Part shown: piece by piece, positions 1-11,198 of the stretch
Position numbering within the stretch: the stretch's first letter is position 1
How the letters are laid out: each line of letters opens with the position of its first letter
Notes under the pieces: model-generated
Told to the model about the DNA's origin: nothing
Seen by the model: the letters and a program-made list of their open reading frames with translations, nothing else
Database searches by the model: none
DNA from: Burkholderia vietnamiensis LMG 10929
GTDB taxonomy: Bacteria > Pseudomonadota > Gammaproteobacteria > Burkholderiales > Burkholderiaceae
DNA length: 64,000 bases
Direction of reading: 5' to 3'
Assembly: GCF_000959445.1 (NCBI RefSeq)
Contig: NZ_CP009631.1
Span: forward strand, 186,001 to 250,000
Translations under genes and position numbers: made by a program

Positions 1-83
1 AGCGTGATCTTGAACGTGACGATCGCCCCGGTCCACAGCGTCGGTATCGCGCCGGGAATACTACTCCAGTCGAACTGATGCAT
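1..83 (-). CDS. gltK: Glutamate/aspartate ABC transporter permease GltK (5' part only)
   Basis: This is the N-terminal 27 or so residues of the second inner-membrane permease of a GltIJKL-type glutamate/aspartate importer; the rest lies beyond the left edge. The ATG (81-83) overlaps the TGA of gltJ in an ATGA junction, so the two permeases are translationally coupled. The visible start MHQFDWSSIPGAIPTLWTG is typical of HisM/GltK-like permeases, which begin with a short cytoplasmic or periplasmic stretch before the first membrane segment. The ATPase gene gltL would be expected next, outside the window. Confidence 0.85.
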   Translation of the reverse strand, partial: MHQFDWSSIPGAIPTLWTGAIVTFKIT

Positions 84-823
84 CACTTGCCTCCGATGTA
101 GCCGGGCAGCCGCGTGCGGCCTTCGATCCAGCGCATGAACGCCATCACGACGAGGTTGATGACCACGTAGGCGAGCGTCACCGCGATGAACGACTCGTAG
201 GTCTGCGCGGTGTAGTCGACCAGCTGGCGCGCCTGCGCGGACAGGTCGAGCAGGCCGATCGTCGATGCGACCGCCGAGTTCTTGAAGATGTTCAGGAACT
301 CCGACGTGAGCGGCGGCACGATGATCCGGTACGCGACCGGCAGCAACACGTAGCGGTACGTCTGCCATTGCGTGAAGCCCATCGCGAGGCCGGCCGCACG
401 CTGGCCCTTCGGCAGCGCGTTGATGCCCGAGCGCACCTGCTCGCACACGCGTGCGCCGGTGAACAGCCCGAGACAGACGATCGACGCGGTGAAGAACTGC
501 GTGCCGGGCGGCAGCTGCTTGATCCAGGTGCCGATCGACGCGGGCAGCAGCTCCGGCACGACCAGGTACCAGACGAAGAACTGCACGATCAGCGGGATGT
601 TGCGGAAGATCGACACGTAGACGGTGCCGAGCGCGGCGAGCCATTGGTTCGGCACGGTGCGCAGCACGCCGAACAGCGAACCGACGATCAGCGCGATGAC
701 CCAGGCGACCAGCGACACTTCGATCGTCACCCAGAAGCCGGACATCAGCCATCCGAAGTAAGTCGTCGGCTCGCCGGTCGAGACGGGGCTCAGGAAGACG
801 CCCCAGTTCCAGTGGTAAGACAT
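83..823 (-). CDS. gltJ: Glutamate/aspartate ABC transporter permease GltJ
   Basis: Inner-membrane permease of 246 residues for acidic amino-acid import, partner of GltK and fed by the periplasmic GltI. The protein has the several hydrophobic segments of the HisMQ family and the cytoplasmic loop that docks the ATPase (around EQVRSGINALPKGQRAAGLA, a form of the EAA motif). The ATG at 823 is chosen because GGAG lies 8 nt upstream and MSYHWNWGVF is a typical GltJ start; an in-frame TTG two codons earlier has no advantage. It lies downstream of gltI, separated by a strong intrinsic-terminator-like hairpin, so its expression probably depends on read-through. Confidence 0.93.
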   Translation of the reverse strand: MSYHWNWGVFLSPVSTGEPTTYFGWLMSGFWVTIEVSLVAWVIALIVGSLFGVLRTVPNQWLAALGTVYVSIFRNIPLIVQFFVWYLVVPELLPASIGTWIKQLPPGTQFFTASIVCLGLFTGARVCEQVRSGINALPKGQRAAGLAMGFTQWQTYRYVLLPVAYRIIVPPLTSEFLNIFKNSAVASTIGLLDLSAQARQLVDYTAQTYESFIAVTLAYVVINLVVMAFMRWIEGRTRLPGYIGGK

Positions 824-834
824 GGGCAAGACTC

Positions 835-874
835 CAGCAAAAAGAAACGGAAGAAGCGTGGCCTCTTCCGTTTC
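835..874 (-). terminator. Intercistronic terminator-like hairpin between gltI and gltJ
   Basis: The arms GAAACGGAAGA (844-854) and TCTTCCGTTTC (864-874) are perfectly complementary over 11 bp with a 9-nt loop. Read on the minus strand, the hairpin follows the gltI stop and is followed by TTTTTGC, the form of a Rho-independent terminator. It sits inside the operon, ahead of gltJ and gltK, so partial termination is likely. Confidence 0.85.
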
Positions 875-907
875 AGTAGCGTCATTTCTGCGTCAACGGC
901 GGCGTGG

Positions 908-1801
908 TCAGTCGAGCGCCTTGTCGTTCGGGTTCGCGTACAGCTTCTTCATCGAATCGGACAGCGGGAAGTTCAGGTTCAGCCCCTTCGGCGGGATCGG
1001 GTTCTCGAACCACTTCGCGTAGATCTTCGCGGCTTCGCCCGACTTCTCGACTTGCGAGATCGCCTCGTCGACGACCTTCTTGAAGTCCGCATCGCCCTTG
1101 CGCATCATGCAGCCGTACGCCTCTTCCGACTGCGGCGTGCCGACGATCACCCATTCGCCCGGCTGCTTCGCCTTCGCGCGCTCGCCTGCGAGCAGCGCGT
1201 CGTCCATCATGAACGCGACCGCGCGGCCCGATTCGAGCGTGTTGAACGAGTCGCCGTGGTCCTTCGCGCTGATGATGCTCATGCCGAGCTGCTTGTCGTT
1301 GTTCATCTTGCGCAGCAGGCGCTCGGACGTCGTGCCCGCGGTCGTCACGACCGTCTTGCCCTTCAGGTCGGCGAAGTCCTTCACACCGGAATCCTTCTTC
1401 GTCATCAGACGCGTGCCGATCACGAAGATCGTGTCGGAGAACGCGGCCTGCTGCTGACGCTCGAGGTTGTTGGTGGTCGAGCCGCACTCGATGTCGACCG
1501 TGCCGTTCTGCACGAGCGGGATGCGGTTCTGCGACGTGACCGGGATGTTCTTCACCTGCAGGTTCGGCAGGTTCAGCTTCTTCTTCACGGCATCCACGAC
1601 CTTCATCTGGAAGTCGCGCGAATAGCCGACGACCTGCTGGTTCTGGTCATAGTAGGAGAACGGAATCGACGATTCGCGGTGGCCCAGCGCGATCACGCCC
1701 GTGTCCTTGATCTTCTTCAGCGTGCCGGTCTCCTGTGCATGCGCGCCGCTCGCGAACGCGCACAGCGCCGCGATCATCAGGACTGCCTTCTGGTATTTCA
1801 T
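908..1801 (-). CDS. gltI: Glutamate/aspartate periplasmic binding protein GltI
   Basis: Periplasmic solute-binding protein of 297 residues for glutamate/aspartate. It starts with a Sec signal peptide (MKYQKAVLMIAALCAFASGAHA, cleavage after AHA) and carries the family 3 SBP fold, with IALGHRESSIPFSYYDQ near the mature N terminus. The ATG at 1801 was chosen because AAGGAG lies 9 nt upstream; the ATG at 1810 would put that site directly against the start codon, and longer reading frames add non-conserved residues ahead of the signal peptide. It is the first gene of gltI-gltJ-gltK. Highly charged lysine-rich segments in the second half are normal for this family. Confidence 0.93.
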   Translation of the reverse strand: MKYQKAVLMIAALCAFASGAHAQETGTLKKIKDTGVIALGHRESSIPFSYYDQNQQVVGYSRDFQMKVVDAVKKKLNLPNLQVKNIPVTSQNRIPLVQNGTVDIECGSTTNNLERQQQAAFSDTIFVIGTRLMTKKDSGVKDFADLKGKTVVTTAGTTSERLLRKMNNDKQLGMSIISAKDHGDSFNTLESGRAVAFMMDDALLAGERAKAKQPGEWVIVGTPQSEEAYGCMMRKGDADFKKVVDEAISQVEKSGEAAKIYAKWFENPIPPKGLNLNFPLSDSMKKLYANPNDKALD

Positions 1802-1987
1802 TTTGGTCATCTCCTTGGCTAAAACCCGCGCCAGTGTATCAAAGTAATATTTTTGAAAGTACTGGTTGTTTACCGCACTACGAATCGTCCTGTGCGTCGC
1901 CGTCCTCCCGGCTTCGCGCGGCGCTTTGCGCGCCCGAATGCGCACGCGGGCGACGCCGGATTCGGCATCGCCCGCGAGGGTTCATGT

Positions 1988-2008
1988 ACGCAATCGGGTC
2001 GATTGCGT
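1988..2008. promoter_or_regulatory. Inverted repeat between gdhA and gltI
   Basis: ACGCAATC and GATTGCGT form an 8-bp perfect inverted repeat around GGGTC. It lies in the 252-bp gap upstream of gltI and downstream of gdhA. It could be an operator for gltI or part of a gdhA 3' structure; a second hairpin, GTGGGCCGAGC / GCTCGGCCAC (2024-2046), sits next to the gdhA stop and lacks a T-tract. Confidence 0.35.
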
Positions 2009-2053
2009 CATGTATCGTTCATAGTGGGCCGAGCGACGCTCGGCCACGCACGA

Positions 2054-3340
2054 TCAGGGGTACAGACCGCGCATTTCGCGCGCCATCAGGATGCGCTTGC
2101 ACGCGACGATGAACGCCGCCGTGCGCACCGACACGTTGTGCTCTTCCGCGACCGCCCACACGCCGGCGAACGCTTCGCGCATCACGCGCTCGAGGCGATG
2201 GTTGATCTCGTCTTCGGTCCAGAAGAAGCTCGAGAAATCCTGCACCCACTCGAAGTACGACACGGTCACGCCGCCCGCGTTGGCGATCACGTCGGGGATC
2301 ACCAGCACGCCGTTCGCGCTCAGGATGTCGTCGGCCGCGGTCGTGGTCGGACCGTTCGCGCCTTCGACGATGATCTTCGTGCGGATCTTCGACGCGTTCT
2401 TCTCGGTGATCTGGTTTTCCAGCGCCGCCGGGATCAGGATGTCGGTTTCGACCGTCCAGAACTCGTCGTTCGGCATCGGCTCCGTGCCCTCGAAACCCGC
2501 GACGCCGCCCGTGCGCGCCACGTGGTCGAGCAGCTTGTTCGCGTCGAGGCCGGCCGGCTGATAGATCGTGCCCGTGTGATCCTGCACCGCGATCACCTTC
2601 GCGCCCGCTTCCTGGAACAGCTTCGCCGCGATGCCGCCGACGTTGCCGAAGCCCTGCACCGCGATGCGCGCGCCTTCGATTTCGAGGCCCTTCTTCTTCG
2701 CCGCTTCGCAGCCGACCACGAACACGCCGCGGCCCGTCGCTTCCTTGCGGCCGAGCGAACCGCCGAGCGAGATCGGCTTGCCGGTCACGACGCCGGTCGA
2801 CGTCTGGCCCTGGTTCATCGAATACGTGTCCATCATCCACGCCATCACCTGTTCGTTGGTGTTGACGTCCGGCGCCGGAATGTCGGTGTTCGGGCCGATG
2901 ATGATGCCGATCTCGCTGGTGTAGCGGCGCGTCACGCGCTCGAGCTCACCGCGCGACAGCTTGCGCGGGTCGACGCGAATGCCGCCCTTCGCACCGCCGT
3001 ACGGCACGTTCACGGCCGCGTTCTTCACCGACATCCATGCCGACAGCGCCATCACTTCCGACAGCGTCACGTCCTGGTGGTAGCGCACGCCGCCCTTGCC
3101 CGGACCGCGCGACACGTTGTGCTGCACGCGATAGCCTTCGAAGTGCGCGACGGTGCCGTTGTCGAGCTCGATGGGCACGTCGACGATCAGGATGCGCTTC
3201 GGACGCTTCAGCGTTTCGAGCCAGCGCGACAGCGAACCGAGGTACGGCGCGACGCGATCGACCTGCTGAAGATAGTTGCCCCACGGGCCGAGATCGTCGG
3301 CGTGCAGGTAGGACGGGATGGACTGCAATTGCGAAGACAT
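2054..3340 (-). CDS. gdhA: Glutamate dehydrogenase (Glu/Leu/Phe/Val dehydrogenase family)
   Basis: Converts glutamate to 2-oxoglutarate plus ammonia, or the reverse, in the cytoplasm. At 428 residues it matches the hexameric bacterial enzymes. It contains the substrate-binding glycine-rich region with the catalytic lysine ([10 protein letters not shown] and [13 protein letters not shown]), and a Rossmann fold ([14 protein letters not shown]) in the second half. The ATG at 3340 ([13 protein letters not shown]) has GGAG 6 nt upstream; the longer frame to 3400 adds 20 residues with no ribosome site. The symbol is used in the general sense; cofactor choice cannot be read safely. Neighbours are a glutamate importer downstream and a LysR regulator upstream, suggesting a local glutamate theme. 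Confidence 0.93.
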   Translation of the reverse strand: MSSQLQSIPSYLHADDLGPWGNYLQQVDRVAPYLGSLSRWLETLKRPKRILIVDVPIELDNGTVAHFEGYRVQHNVSRGPGKGGVRYHQDVTLSEVMALSAWMSVKNAAVNVPYGGAKGGIRVDPRKLSRGELERVTRRYTSEIGIIIGPNTDIPAPDVNTNEQVMAWMMDTYSMNQGQTSTGVVTGKPISLGGSLGRKEATGRGVFVVGCEAAKKKGLEIEGARIAVQGFGNVGGIAAKLFQEAGAKVIAVQDHTGTIYQPAGLDANKLLDHVARTGGVAGFEGTEPMPNDEFWTVETDILIPAALENQITEKNASKIRTKIIVEGANGPTTTAADDILSANGVLVIPDVIANAGGVTVSYFEWVQDFSSFFWTEDEINHRLERVMREAFAGVWAVAEEHNVSVRTAAFIVACKRILMAREMRGLYP

Positions 3341-3444
3341 GGATGCTCCAACGTTCAACGGATTGCGCACATTGTCGAAAAACCCGTTTTTTTTATCCAA
3401 TGCCGTTTGCTTATTCGATTATGCGTTTCTTGCATGATCGCGAT

Positions 3445-3475
3445 TTTGCGCAAATCCACGGGCGATTTGCGCAAG
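3445..3475. promoter_or_regulatory. Twin palindromes upstream of gdhA, 21 bp apart
   Basis: TTTGCGCAAA (3445-3454) and TTTGCGCAAG (3466-3475) share the palindrome TTGCGCAA and their starts are exactly 21 bp, two helical turns, apart. They lie 105-135 bp upstream of the gdhA start. This is the geometry expected of a dimer-of-dimers operator. The binding protein is unknown; the LysR-type gene at 3943-4896 is a candidate. Confidence 0.5.
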
Positions 3476-3593
3476 AACGGCGGCGAACGGGCAGGGATCG
3501 GGTGGGGGAAAAATGCGAGGGATCGGGAGCGCGAGGCGGCTTGCGGCGGCCGGCCGGGGGATTGCAAGGGAGCCGTTAGGTGCGGGGGTGGGC

Positions 3594-3848
3594 GGGCACT
3601 TGGGCACTTGGGCACTTGGGCACTTGGGCACTTGGGCACTTGGGCACTTGGGCACTTGGGCACTTGGGCACTTGGGCACTTGGGCGCTTGGGCGCTTGGG
3701 CGCTTGGGCGCTTGGGCGCTTGGGCGCTTGGGCGCTTGGGCGCTTGGCGCTTGGCGCTTGGCGCTTGGCGCTTGGCGGTCGGCGGTCGGCGGTCGGCGGT
3801 CGGCGGTCGGCGGTCGGCTGTCGGCTGTCGGCTGTCGGCTGTCGGCTG
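3594..3848. repeat. Graded tandem microsatellite: two 8-mer blocks then three 7-mer blocks
   Basis: Reading the plus strand: after a partial GGGCAC, TTGGGCAC is repeated 10 times (3600-3679), TTGGGCGC 8 times (3680-3743), TTGGCGC 4 times (3744-3771), one TTGGCGG (3772-3778), TCGGCGG 5 times (3779-3813) and TCGGCTG 5 times (3814-3848). Each block differs from the one before by a single base change or a 1-base deletion (the TTGGCGG to TCGGCGG step included), so the array looks like successive mutation and expansion of one unit. It occupies the gap between gdhA and the LysR gene; the frames that read through it (repeats of HLGTWALG or similar) are not genes. Confidence 0.97.
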
Positions 3849-3942
3849 TCGATGGTCGACGATTGCGCGACCGTTGGTCGTCTCGGTCATCCCGGCCGTC
3901 AGCCGGCCCCATGTCCGCCGTCAATCGACCGTCAACCAGCCC

Positions 3943-6487
<2,545 letters not shown>

Positions 6488-6507
6488 GCACGACCGTCGG
6501 CCGACGC

Positions 6508-6547
6508 AAAAAAGCCCGATGCGAACTGCTTCGCATCGGGCTTTTTG
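6508..6547. terminator. Bidirectional Rho-independent terminator between purB and gntK
   Basis: AAAGCCCGATGCGAA (6511-6525) pairs perfectly with TTCGCATCGGGCTTT (6530-6544) around CTGC. An A-run on the left and a T-run on the right allow it to end both purB (plus) and gntK (minus). Confidence 0.93.
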
Positions 6548-6596
6548 CTTTTCAGACGGTCGGAACGGAATCGTCCGTCCCGGCTCGAGCAGCAGC

Positions 6597-7100
6597 TCAG
6601 TGCTGCTGCGCGAGGCCGATCTTCACCATCACTTCGTCGACGATCTGTTCGGGCGTCAATTCGATGCTGACCTCGATCGCTTCGTCCGCGCCCGGTTCCT
6701 CGAGCGTCTCGAGCTGGCTCTTCAGCAGCGACGGATCGAAGAAGTGGCCGGTGCGCGTCTTCAGGCGCTCGCGCAACACGTCGAACGAGCCCTTCAGATA
6801 CACGAACCGCACGTCGGCGTCGGTGCCGCGCAGCACGTCGCGATACGAGCGCTTCAGCGACGAGCACGTGAACACGGCCGTCTCGCCCGCGCGCTGCTTT
6901 TCCTCGATGGCCGCCCGAATGGCGCGCAGCCACGGCCAACGGTCGTCGTCGGTCAGCGGAATGCCGTGGTGCATCTTTTCCTTGTTGGCGGCGCTGTGAA
7001 ACGCGTCGCCGTCGGTATAGCTGCACGACAGGCGTTCCGCCAGCATTTCGCCGATTCGCGACTTGCCCGCGCCCGACACGCCCATTGCGATCAGAATCAT
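6597..7100 (-). CDS. gntK: Gluconokinase
   Basis: Phosphorylates gluconate to 6-phosphogluconate, the substrate of Edd encoded nearby. The 167-residue protein is of the small GntK/IdnK type: P-loop GVSGAGKS at residues 7-14, YTDGDAFHSAANKEKMHHGIPLTD (split here as YTDGDAFH and NKEKMHHGIPL), and the CSSLKRSYRD segment that are family hallmarks. It begins 13 bp after the gntP stop, so gntP and gntK form one operon delivering gluconate into the Entner-Doudoroff route. No regulator of its own is present; a LacI-type operator candidate lies upstream of gntP. Confidence 0.95.
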   Translation of the reverse strand: MILIAMGVSGAGKSRIGEMLAERLSCSYTDGDAFHSAANKEKMHHGIPLTDDDRWPWLRAIRAAIEEKQRAGETAVFTCSSLKRSYRDVLRGTDADVRFVYLKGSFDVLRERLKTRTGHFFDPSLLKSQLETLEEPGADEAIEVSIELTPEQIVDEVMVKIGLAQQH

Positions 7101-7113
7101 TGACTACCCCTTG

Positions 7114-8475
7114 TTACAGAACCATGCTGAGCGCCAGCGTGAAGCCCAGGCCAAGCACGGAGATGATGGTTTCGAGCAACGACCAGGTCTTGAACGTCTG
7201 ACCGACCGTCATCCCGAAGTATTCCTTGATCAGCCAGAAGCCGCCGTCGTTCACGTGCGAGAAGATCAGCGAGCCCGAGCCCGTCGCGAGCACCAGCAGC
7301 TCCGGGCTGACCGTCGTGCCGGCCGCCGCGGCGATCGGCGCGACGATGCCGCAGGCCGTCGTCATCGCGACGGTTGCCGAACCCGTCGCGAGACGCATCA
7401 GCGCCGCGACGAACCAGCCGAGCAGCAGCGGCGACAGATGCGCGTGCTTCGCCGTCTCGACGATCTGCTGCGAGATACCGCTGTCGCGCAGCACGCCGCC
7501 GAAGCCGCCGCCCGCGCCGACGATCAGCGTGATGCCGGCGATCGGCGCGAGACACTCGCTGCAGAACTTCTGGATCTGGTCGCGGTTGAAGCCCTGCAGC
7601 TTGCCGAACGTGAAGAAGCTCACCAGCACGGCGATCAGCAGCGCGACGTCGGAGTTGCCGGCAAAGCGCAGCAGGTTGTTCGGCAGCGACTTCGGCGCGA
7701 ACACGAGACCGGCCCAGCTGCCGACGAGCATCAGCACCACGGGCAGCAGGATCGTGAACAGCGTGAGGCCGAAGCCCGGCAGCTCGCGATTGTCGCCATC
7801 GGCGCGCGTATCGACGAACTGCGCGGCCAGCGGATTGTTGTCCGGCAGCTTCACGAACTTCGAGATCGTCAGCGCGAACAGCGGACCGGCGATGATCGCG
7901 GTCGGCACGCCGACGATCAAGCCGAACGCGATCGTCTTGCCGATGTCGGCGCCGTATTGCTGAACGGCCAGCAGCGCGGCCGGGTGCGGCGGGATCAGCC
8001 CGTGCACGACCGACAGGCCGGCCACCATCGGCAGCCCGACGACCAGCAGCGACTTGCCGGTACGCTTCGCGACGTTGAACGCGATCGGAATCAGCAGCAC
8101 GAAGCCGACTTCGAAGAACACCGGCAGGCCGACGATGATCGCGACGAACATCATCGCCCAGTGAATGTTCTTTTCACCGAACCAGTCGATCAGCGTGGTC
8201 GCGATCCGTTCGGCGCCGCCCGATTCGGCCATCATCTTGCCGAGCATCGTGCCGAGACCGACGACGATCGCAATGTGGCCGAGCGTGCCGCCCGTGCCCG
8301 TTTCGAACGACTTGACGATCTTGTCCATCGGCATCCCGACGGCGAGACCGAGGCCCAGCGAAACGATGATCAGCACCAGGAACGGGTAGATCTTGAAGCG
8401 CGCGATCATCAGGATCAACGCGGCAATCGCGATCAGCGTGAAAACGAGCAGCATGCTGCCTTGGACAGCCCCCAT
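7114..8475 (-). CDS. gntP: Gluconate:H+ symporter, GntP family
   Basis: Inner-membrane gluconate permease of 453 residues with about 12-14 hydrophobic segments. Family features include AVGMPMDKIVKSFETGTGGTLG near residues 45-65 and the GLIPPHPAALLAV loop. It is followed 13 bp later by gntK. The start at 8475 (MGAVQGSMLLVFTLIAIAAL) has GGAGGAG-like bases upstream and leads straight into the first membrane helix. With gntK, edd, eda and hexR it forms a complete gluconate-to-pyruvate plus glyceraldehyde-3-phosphate set. Confidence 0.93.
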   Translation of the reverse strand: MGAVQGSMLLVFTLIAIAALILMIARFKIYPFLVLIIVSLGLGLAVGMPMDKIVKSFETGTGGTLGHIAIVVGLGTMLGKMMAESGGAERIATTLIDWFGEKNIHWAMMFVAIIVGLPVFFEVGFVLLIPIAFNVAKRTGKSLLVVGLPMVAGLSVVHGLIPPHPAALLAVQQYGADIGKTIAFGLIVGVPTAIIAGPLFALTISKFVKLPDNNPLAAQFVDTRADGDNRELPGFGLTLFTILLPVVLMLVGSWAGLVFAPKSLPNNLLRFAGNSDVALLIAVLVSFFTFGKLQGFNRDQIQKFCSECLAPIAGITLIVGAGGGFGGVLRDSGISQQIVETAKHAHLSPLLLGWFVAALMRLATGSATVAMTTACGIVAPIAAAAGTTVSPELLVLATGSGSLIFSHVNDGGFWLIKEYFGMTVGQTFKTWSLLETIISVLGLGFTLALSMVL

Positions 8476-8550
8476 GTGGCACTCCTCCTAGGATTGTTCG
8501 AAACCGGGCGAGTGGTTGCGAGTATGCCCGGCTATGCAGGTCTCCGAAAC

Positions 8551-8569
8551 ACCGGGGTACCCCCCCGGT
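8551..8569. promoter_or_regulatory. GC palindrome in the gntP upstream region
   Basis: ACCGGGG and CCCCGGT face each other around TACCC. It sits 76 bp upstream of gntP and may be an operator or a leader hairpin; no T-run follows in either direction. Confidence 0.3.
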
Positions 8570-8607
8570 CAGGACGCTGAATTTTACTTATCTTTGCGGC
8601 CCGCGGA

Positions 8608-8621
8608 TAGAACCGGTTCCA
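8608..8621. promoter_or_regulatory. Candidate LacI-type operator upstream of gntP
   Basis: TAGAACCGGTTCCA contains the 10-bp palindrome GAACCGGTTC with a central CG step, the usual form of LacI/GntR(E. coli)-family operators. It lies about 135 bp upstream of gntP, between it and the eda terminator. No LacI-family gene is present in the window. Confidence 0.35.
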
Positions 8622-8625
8622 TCAG

Positions 8626-8673
8626 CAAAAACCCTCGGAAAAACAAGCACTAAGCGCCCGTTTCCCGAGGGTT
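8626..8673 (-). terminator. Terminator after eda
   Basis: On the minus strand, AACCCTCGGGAAA pairs with TTTTCCGAGGGTT and is followed by a TTTTTGC tract. It lies 23 bp past the eda stop and separates the edd-eda unit from gntP-gntK. Confidence 0.85.
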
Positions 8674-8695
8674 CGGATGTCATTGCGTACAAGCA

Positions 8696-9322
8696 TCAAC
8701 GCGGCAGCTGGCTCGCGGCTTGCGCGAGACGCGTGACTTCGGCCCAGTCCTGCGCGGCGAGCGCGGCCTTCGGCGTGAGCCACGAGCCGCCGACGCACAC
8801 GACGTTCGGCAGCTTCAGGAAGTTCGGCGCGGTTTCGACCGTGATGCCGCCGGTCGGGCAGAACTTCAGCGCCGGGAACGGGCCGTGGAACGCCTGCAGC
8901 ATCGGCACGCCGCCGGCCTGCTGCGCGGGGAAGAACTTCACGGTCTCGTAGCCGAATTCGAGCGCCTGGATGATGTCGCTCGGCGTCATCACGCCCGGCA
9001 GCAGCGGCAGGCCGGCGTCGAGCGACGCGAGGTGCAGGTCCTTCGTCAGGCCCGGCGACACGCCGAACTTCGCGCCCGCGCGCTTCGCCTGCGCGCAGTG
9101 CTCGGGCTTCGTGATGGTGCCGACGCCGACGACGATGTCGTCCGCCAGCTGGCTCGCGCGCTGGATCGCCTCGATGCCGGCCGGCGTGCGCAGCGTGATT
9201 TCGAGCACCTTGACGCCGCCCGCGTGCAACGCGCGCGACACGTGTTCGCCCTGCTCGACCGAGTCGAATGCGAGCACCGGAATCACCGGGCCCAGCTTCA
9301 CGATTTCAGCAATCGTCTTCAT
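8696..9322 (-). CDS. eda: 2-keto-3-deoxy-6-phosphogluconate (KDPG) aldolase
   Basis: Cleaves KDPG to pyruvate and glyceraldehyde-3-phosphate, the last Entner-Doudoroff step. The 208 residues fit the class I trimeric aldolase: EITLRTPAGIEAI holds the catalytic glutamate, VGVGTI the phosphate loop, and TVKFFPAQQAGG the Schiff-base lysine. It starts 19 bp after edd on the same strand, making an edd-eda operon controlled from the edd-hexR intergenic region. A terminator follows directly. Confidence 0.96.
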   Translation of the reverse strand: MKTIAEIVKLGPVIPVLAFDSVEQGEHVSRALHAGGVKVLEITLRTPAGIEAIQRASQLADDIVVGVGTITKPEHCAQAKRAGAKFGVSPGLTKDLHLASLDAGLPLLPGVMTPSDIIQALEFGYETVKFFPAQQAGGVPMLQAFHGPFPALKFCPTGGITVETAPNFLKLPNVVCVGGSWLTPKAALAAQDWAEVTRLAQAASQLPR

Positions 9323-9341
9323 TGATGGAGCTCCTTGAAAT

Positions 9342-11198
9342 TCATGCAGCGACGTGTGCGGCGGTTTCGCCGACCAGCGTCCCGAAAACCGATGCGCCCT
9401 GCTCGGCCGGCGCGGCCGCCGCGCGGAACACGCCGAACAGTTCGCGCCCGAAACCCGTTTCGTTGTCGGCCTGGTGCAGCGGCTGCGCCACCGGGCGCAC
9501 TTGCCATTCGGCGTCGTCGATCTCGATGTCGAGGACGCCGGCTTCCGCGTCGATCACGAGCGTGTCGCCCGTCTTCACCTTGCCGAGCGGGCCGGCGAGC
9601 AGCGCTTCCGGCGACACGTGAATCACCGCCGGCACCTTGCCCGACGCCCCCGACATGCGGCCGTCGGTGACGAGCGCGACATGGAAGCCCTGATCCTGCA
9701 GCACGCCGAGCAGCGGCGTCAAACGATGCAGCTCGGGCATCCCGTTCGCACGCGCGCCCTGGAACCGCACGACGGCGACGAAATCGCGCTTGAGCTCGCC
9801 GCGATCGAACGCCGCCTGCACGGCCTCCTGCGAATCGAACACGATCGCGGGCGCCTTCACCTTGCGATGCTCGGGCGCGACCGCCGAAATCTTGATCACG
9901 CCGCGGCCGAGCCGGCCCTGCATCAGGCGCAGGCCGCCGTCCGGCTGGAACGGCTCGCGAATGCTGCGCAGCACCTTCGTGTCGTGGCTCTCGGCGGTGC
10001 CGTCGACCCACGTCAGCTTGCCGTCGATCAGCTTCGGCTCCTGCGTGTAGTGCGACAGGCCCTTGCCGGCGACCGTCGTCACGTCTTCGTGCAGCAGACC
10101 GCCTTCGAGCAGGTTGCGCACCAGGAACGCGACGCCGCCGGCCGCGTGGAAATGGTTTACGTCGGCCTTGCCGTTCGGATAGATCTTCGCGAGCAGCGGC
10201 ACGACCGCCGACAGCTCGTCGAAATCGTTCCAGTCGATCAGGATGCCGGCCGCGCGCGCGATCGCGACGAGGTGCAGCGTGTGGTTGGTCGAGCCGCCGG
10301 TCGCGAGCAGCGCGACGATCCCGTTGACGATCGCCTTCTCGTCGATCACGTGGCCGATCGGCGTGTACTGGCCGCGCTCGACCGTCAGGTCGAGCACGCG
10401 GCGCGCGGCCTGCGCGGTCAGCGCGTCGCGCAGCGGCGTGTGCGGGTGAACGAAGGCCGAGCCCGGCAGGTGCAGGCCCATCAGCTCCATCAGCATCTGG
10501 TTGCTGTTCGCGGTGCCGTAGAACGTGCAGGTGCCGTGACCGTGATACGCGGCCGACTCGGCTTCGAGCAGCGCGTCGCGGCCGACCTGGCCGGTCGCGA
10601 ACTGCTGGCGGATCTTCGCCTTGTCGTCGTTCGACAGGCCGCTCGTCATCGGGCCGGCCGGCACGAAGATGGTCGGCAGGTGGCCGAACTGCAGCGCGCC
10701 GATCAGCAGGCCCGGCACGATCTTGTCGCAGATGCCGAGACACAGCGCGGCATCGAACATGTTGTGCGTCAGCGCGATCGCGGTGCCCATCGCGATCGCC
10801 TCGCGCGAGAACAGCGACAGTTCCATCCCGGCGTTGCCCTGCGTGATGCCGTCGCACATCGCCGGCACGCCGCCCGCGAATTGCGCGACGCCGCCGTTCT
10901 CGCGCGCGGCGGCCTTGATGATGTCGGGGAAATCCTTGTACGGCGCGTGCGCGGACAGCATCTCGTTGTACGAGGACACGATGCCGATGTTGGGCTCGCG
11001 GATCGCCTTGATCTGGAACTTGTCGCTGCCTTCGAGACCGGCGAAGCCGTGCGCGAGGTTCGCGCACGACAGCGCGCCGCGCGCCGGGAACTTGCCTTGC
11101 GCGCGGTCGATGCGCTGCAGATAGGCCGAACGGGTCGATTGGCTGCGGGCGATCACGCGATCGGTGACTTTCGCCAGGGTGGGATGCAGCGACGTCAT
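9342..11198 (-). CDS. edd: Phosphogluconate dehydratase
   Basis: Dehydrates 6-phosphogluconate to KDPG using an iron-sulfur cluster. The product is 618 residues, near the 603 of E. coli Edd, and contains the IlvD/Edd family signatures [19 protein letters not shown] and, near the C terminus, [18 protein letters not shown] (here [18 protein letters not shown]). The ATG at 11198 is chosen because GGAG precedes it by 8 nt and [19 protein letters not shown] is a typical start; the longer frame to 11354 lacks a ribosome site and runs through the candidate HexR operator. First gene of edd-eda, divergent from hexR. Confidence 0.95.
   Translation of the reverse strand: MTSLHPTLAKVTDRVIARSQSTRSAYLQRIDRAQGKFPARGALSCANLAHGFAGLEGSDKFQIKAIREPNIGIVSSYNEMLSAHAPYKDFPDIIKAAARENGGVAQFAGGVPAMCDGITQGNAGMELSLFSREAIAMGTAIALTHNMFDAALCLGICDKIVPGLLIGALQFGHLPTIFVPAGPMTSGLSNDDKAKIRQQFATGQVGRDALLEAESAAYHGHGTCTFYGTANSNQMLMELMGLHLPGSAFVHPHTPLRDALTAQAARRVLDLTVERGQYTPIGHVIDEKAIVNGIVALLATGGSTNHTLHLVAIARAAGILIDWNDFDELSAVVPLLAKIYPNGKADVNHFHAAGGVAFLVRNLLEGGLLHEDVTTVAGKGLSHYTQEPKLIDGKLTWVDGTAESHDTKVLRSIREPFQPDGGLRLMQGRLGRGVIKISAVAPEHRKVKAPAIVFDSQEAVQAAFDRGELKRDFVAVVRFQGARANGMPELHRLTPLLGVLQDQGFHVALVTDGRMSGASGKVPAVIHVSPEALLAGPLGKVKTGDTLVIDAEAGVLDIEIDDAEWQVRPVAQPLHQADNETGFGRELFGVFRAAAAPAEQGASVFGTLVGETAAHVAA

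Noticed and set aside
3594..3848. Possible CRISPR array
   Set aside because: The units are contiguous without spacers and only 7-8 bp long; no cas genes are near.
3594..3848. Repeat-encoded proteins (HLGTWALG or CPSAQVPK type)
   Set aside because: All frames of a short tandem repeat are open; there is no start with a ribosome site or non-repeat domain.
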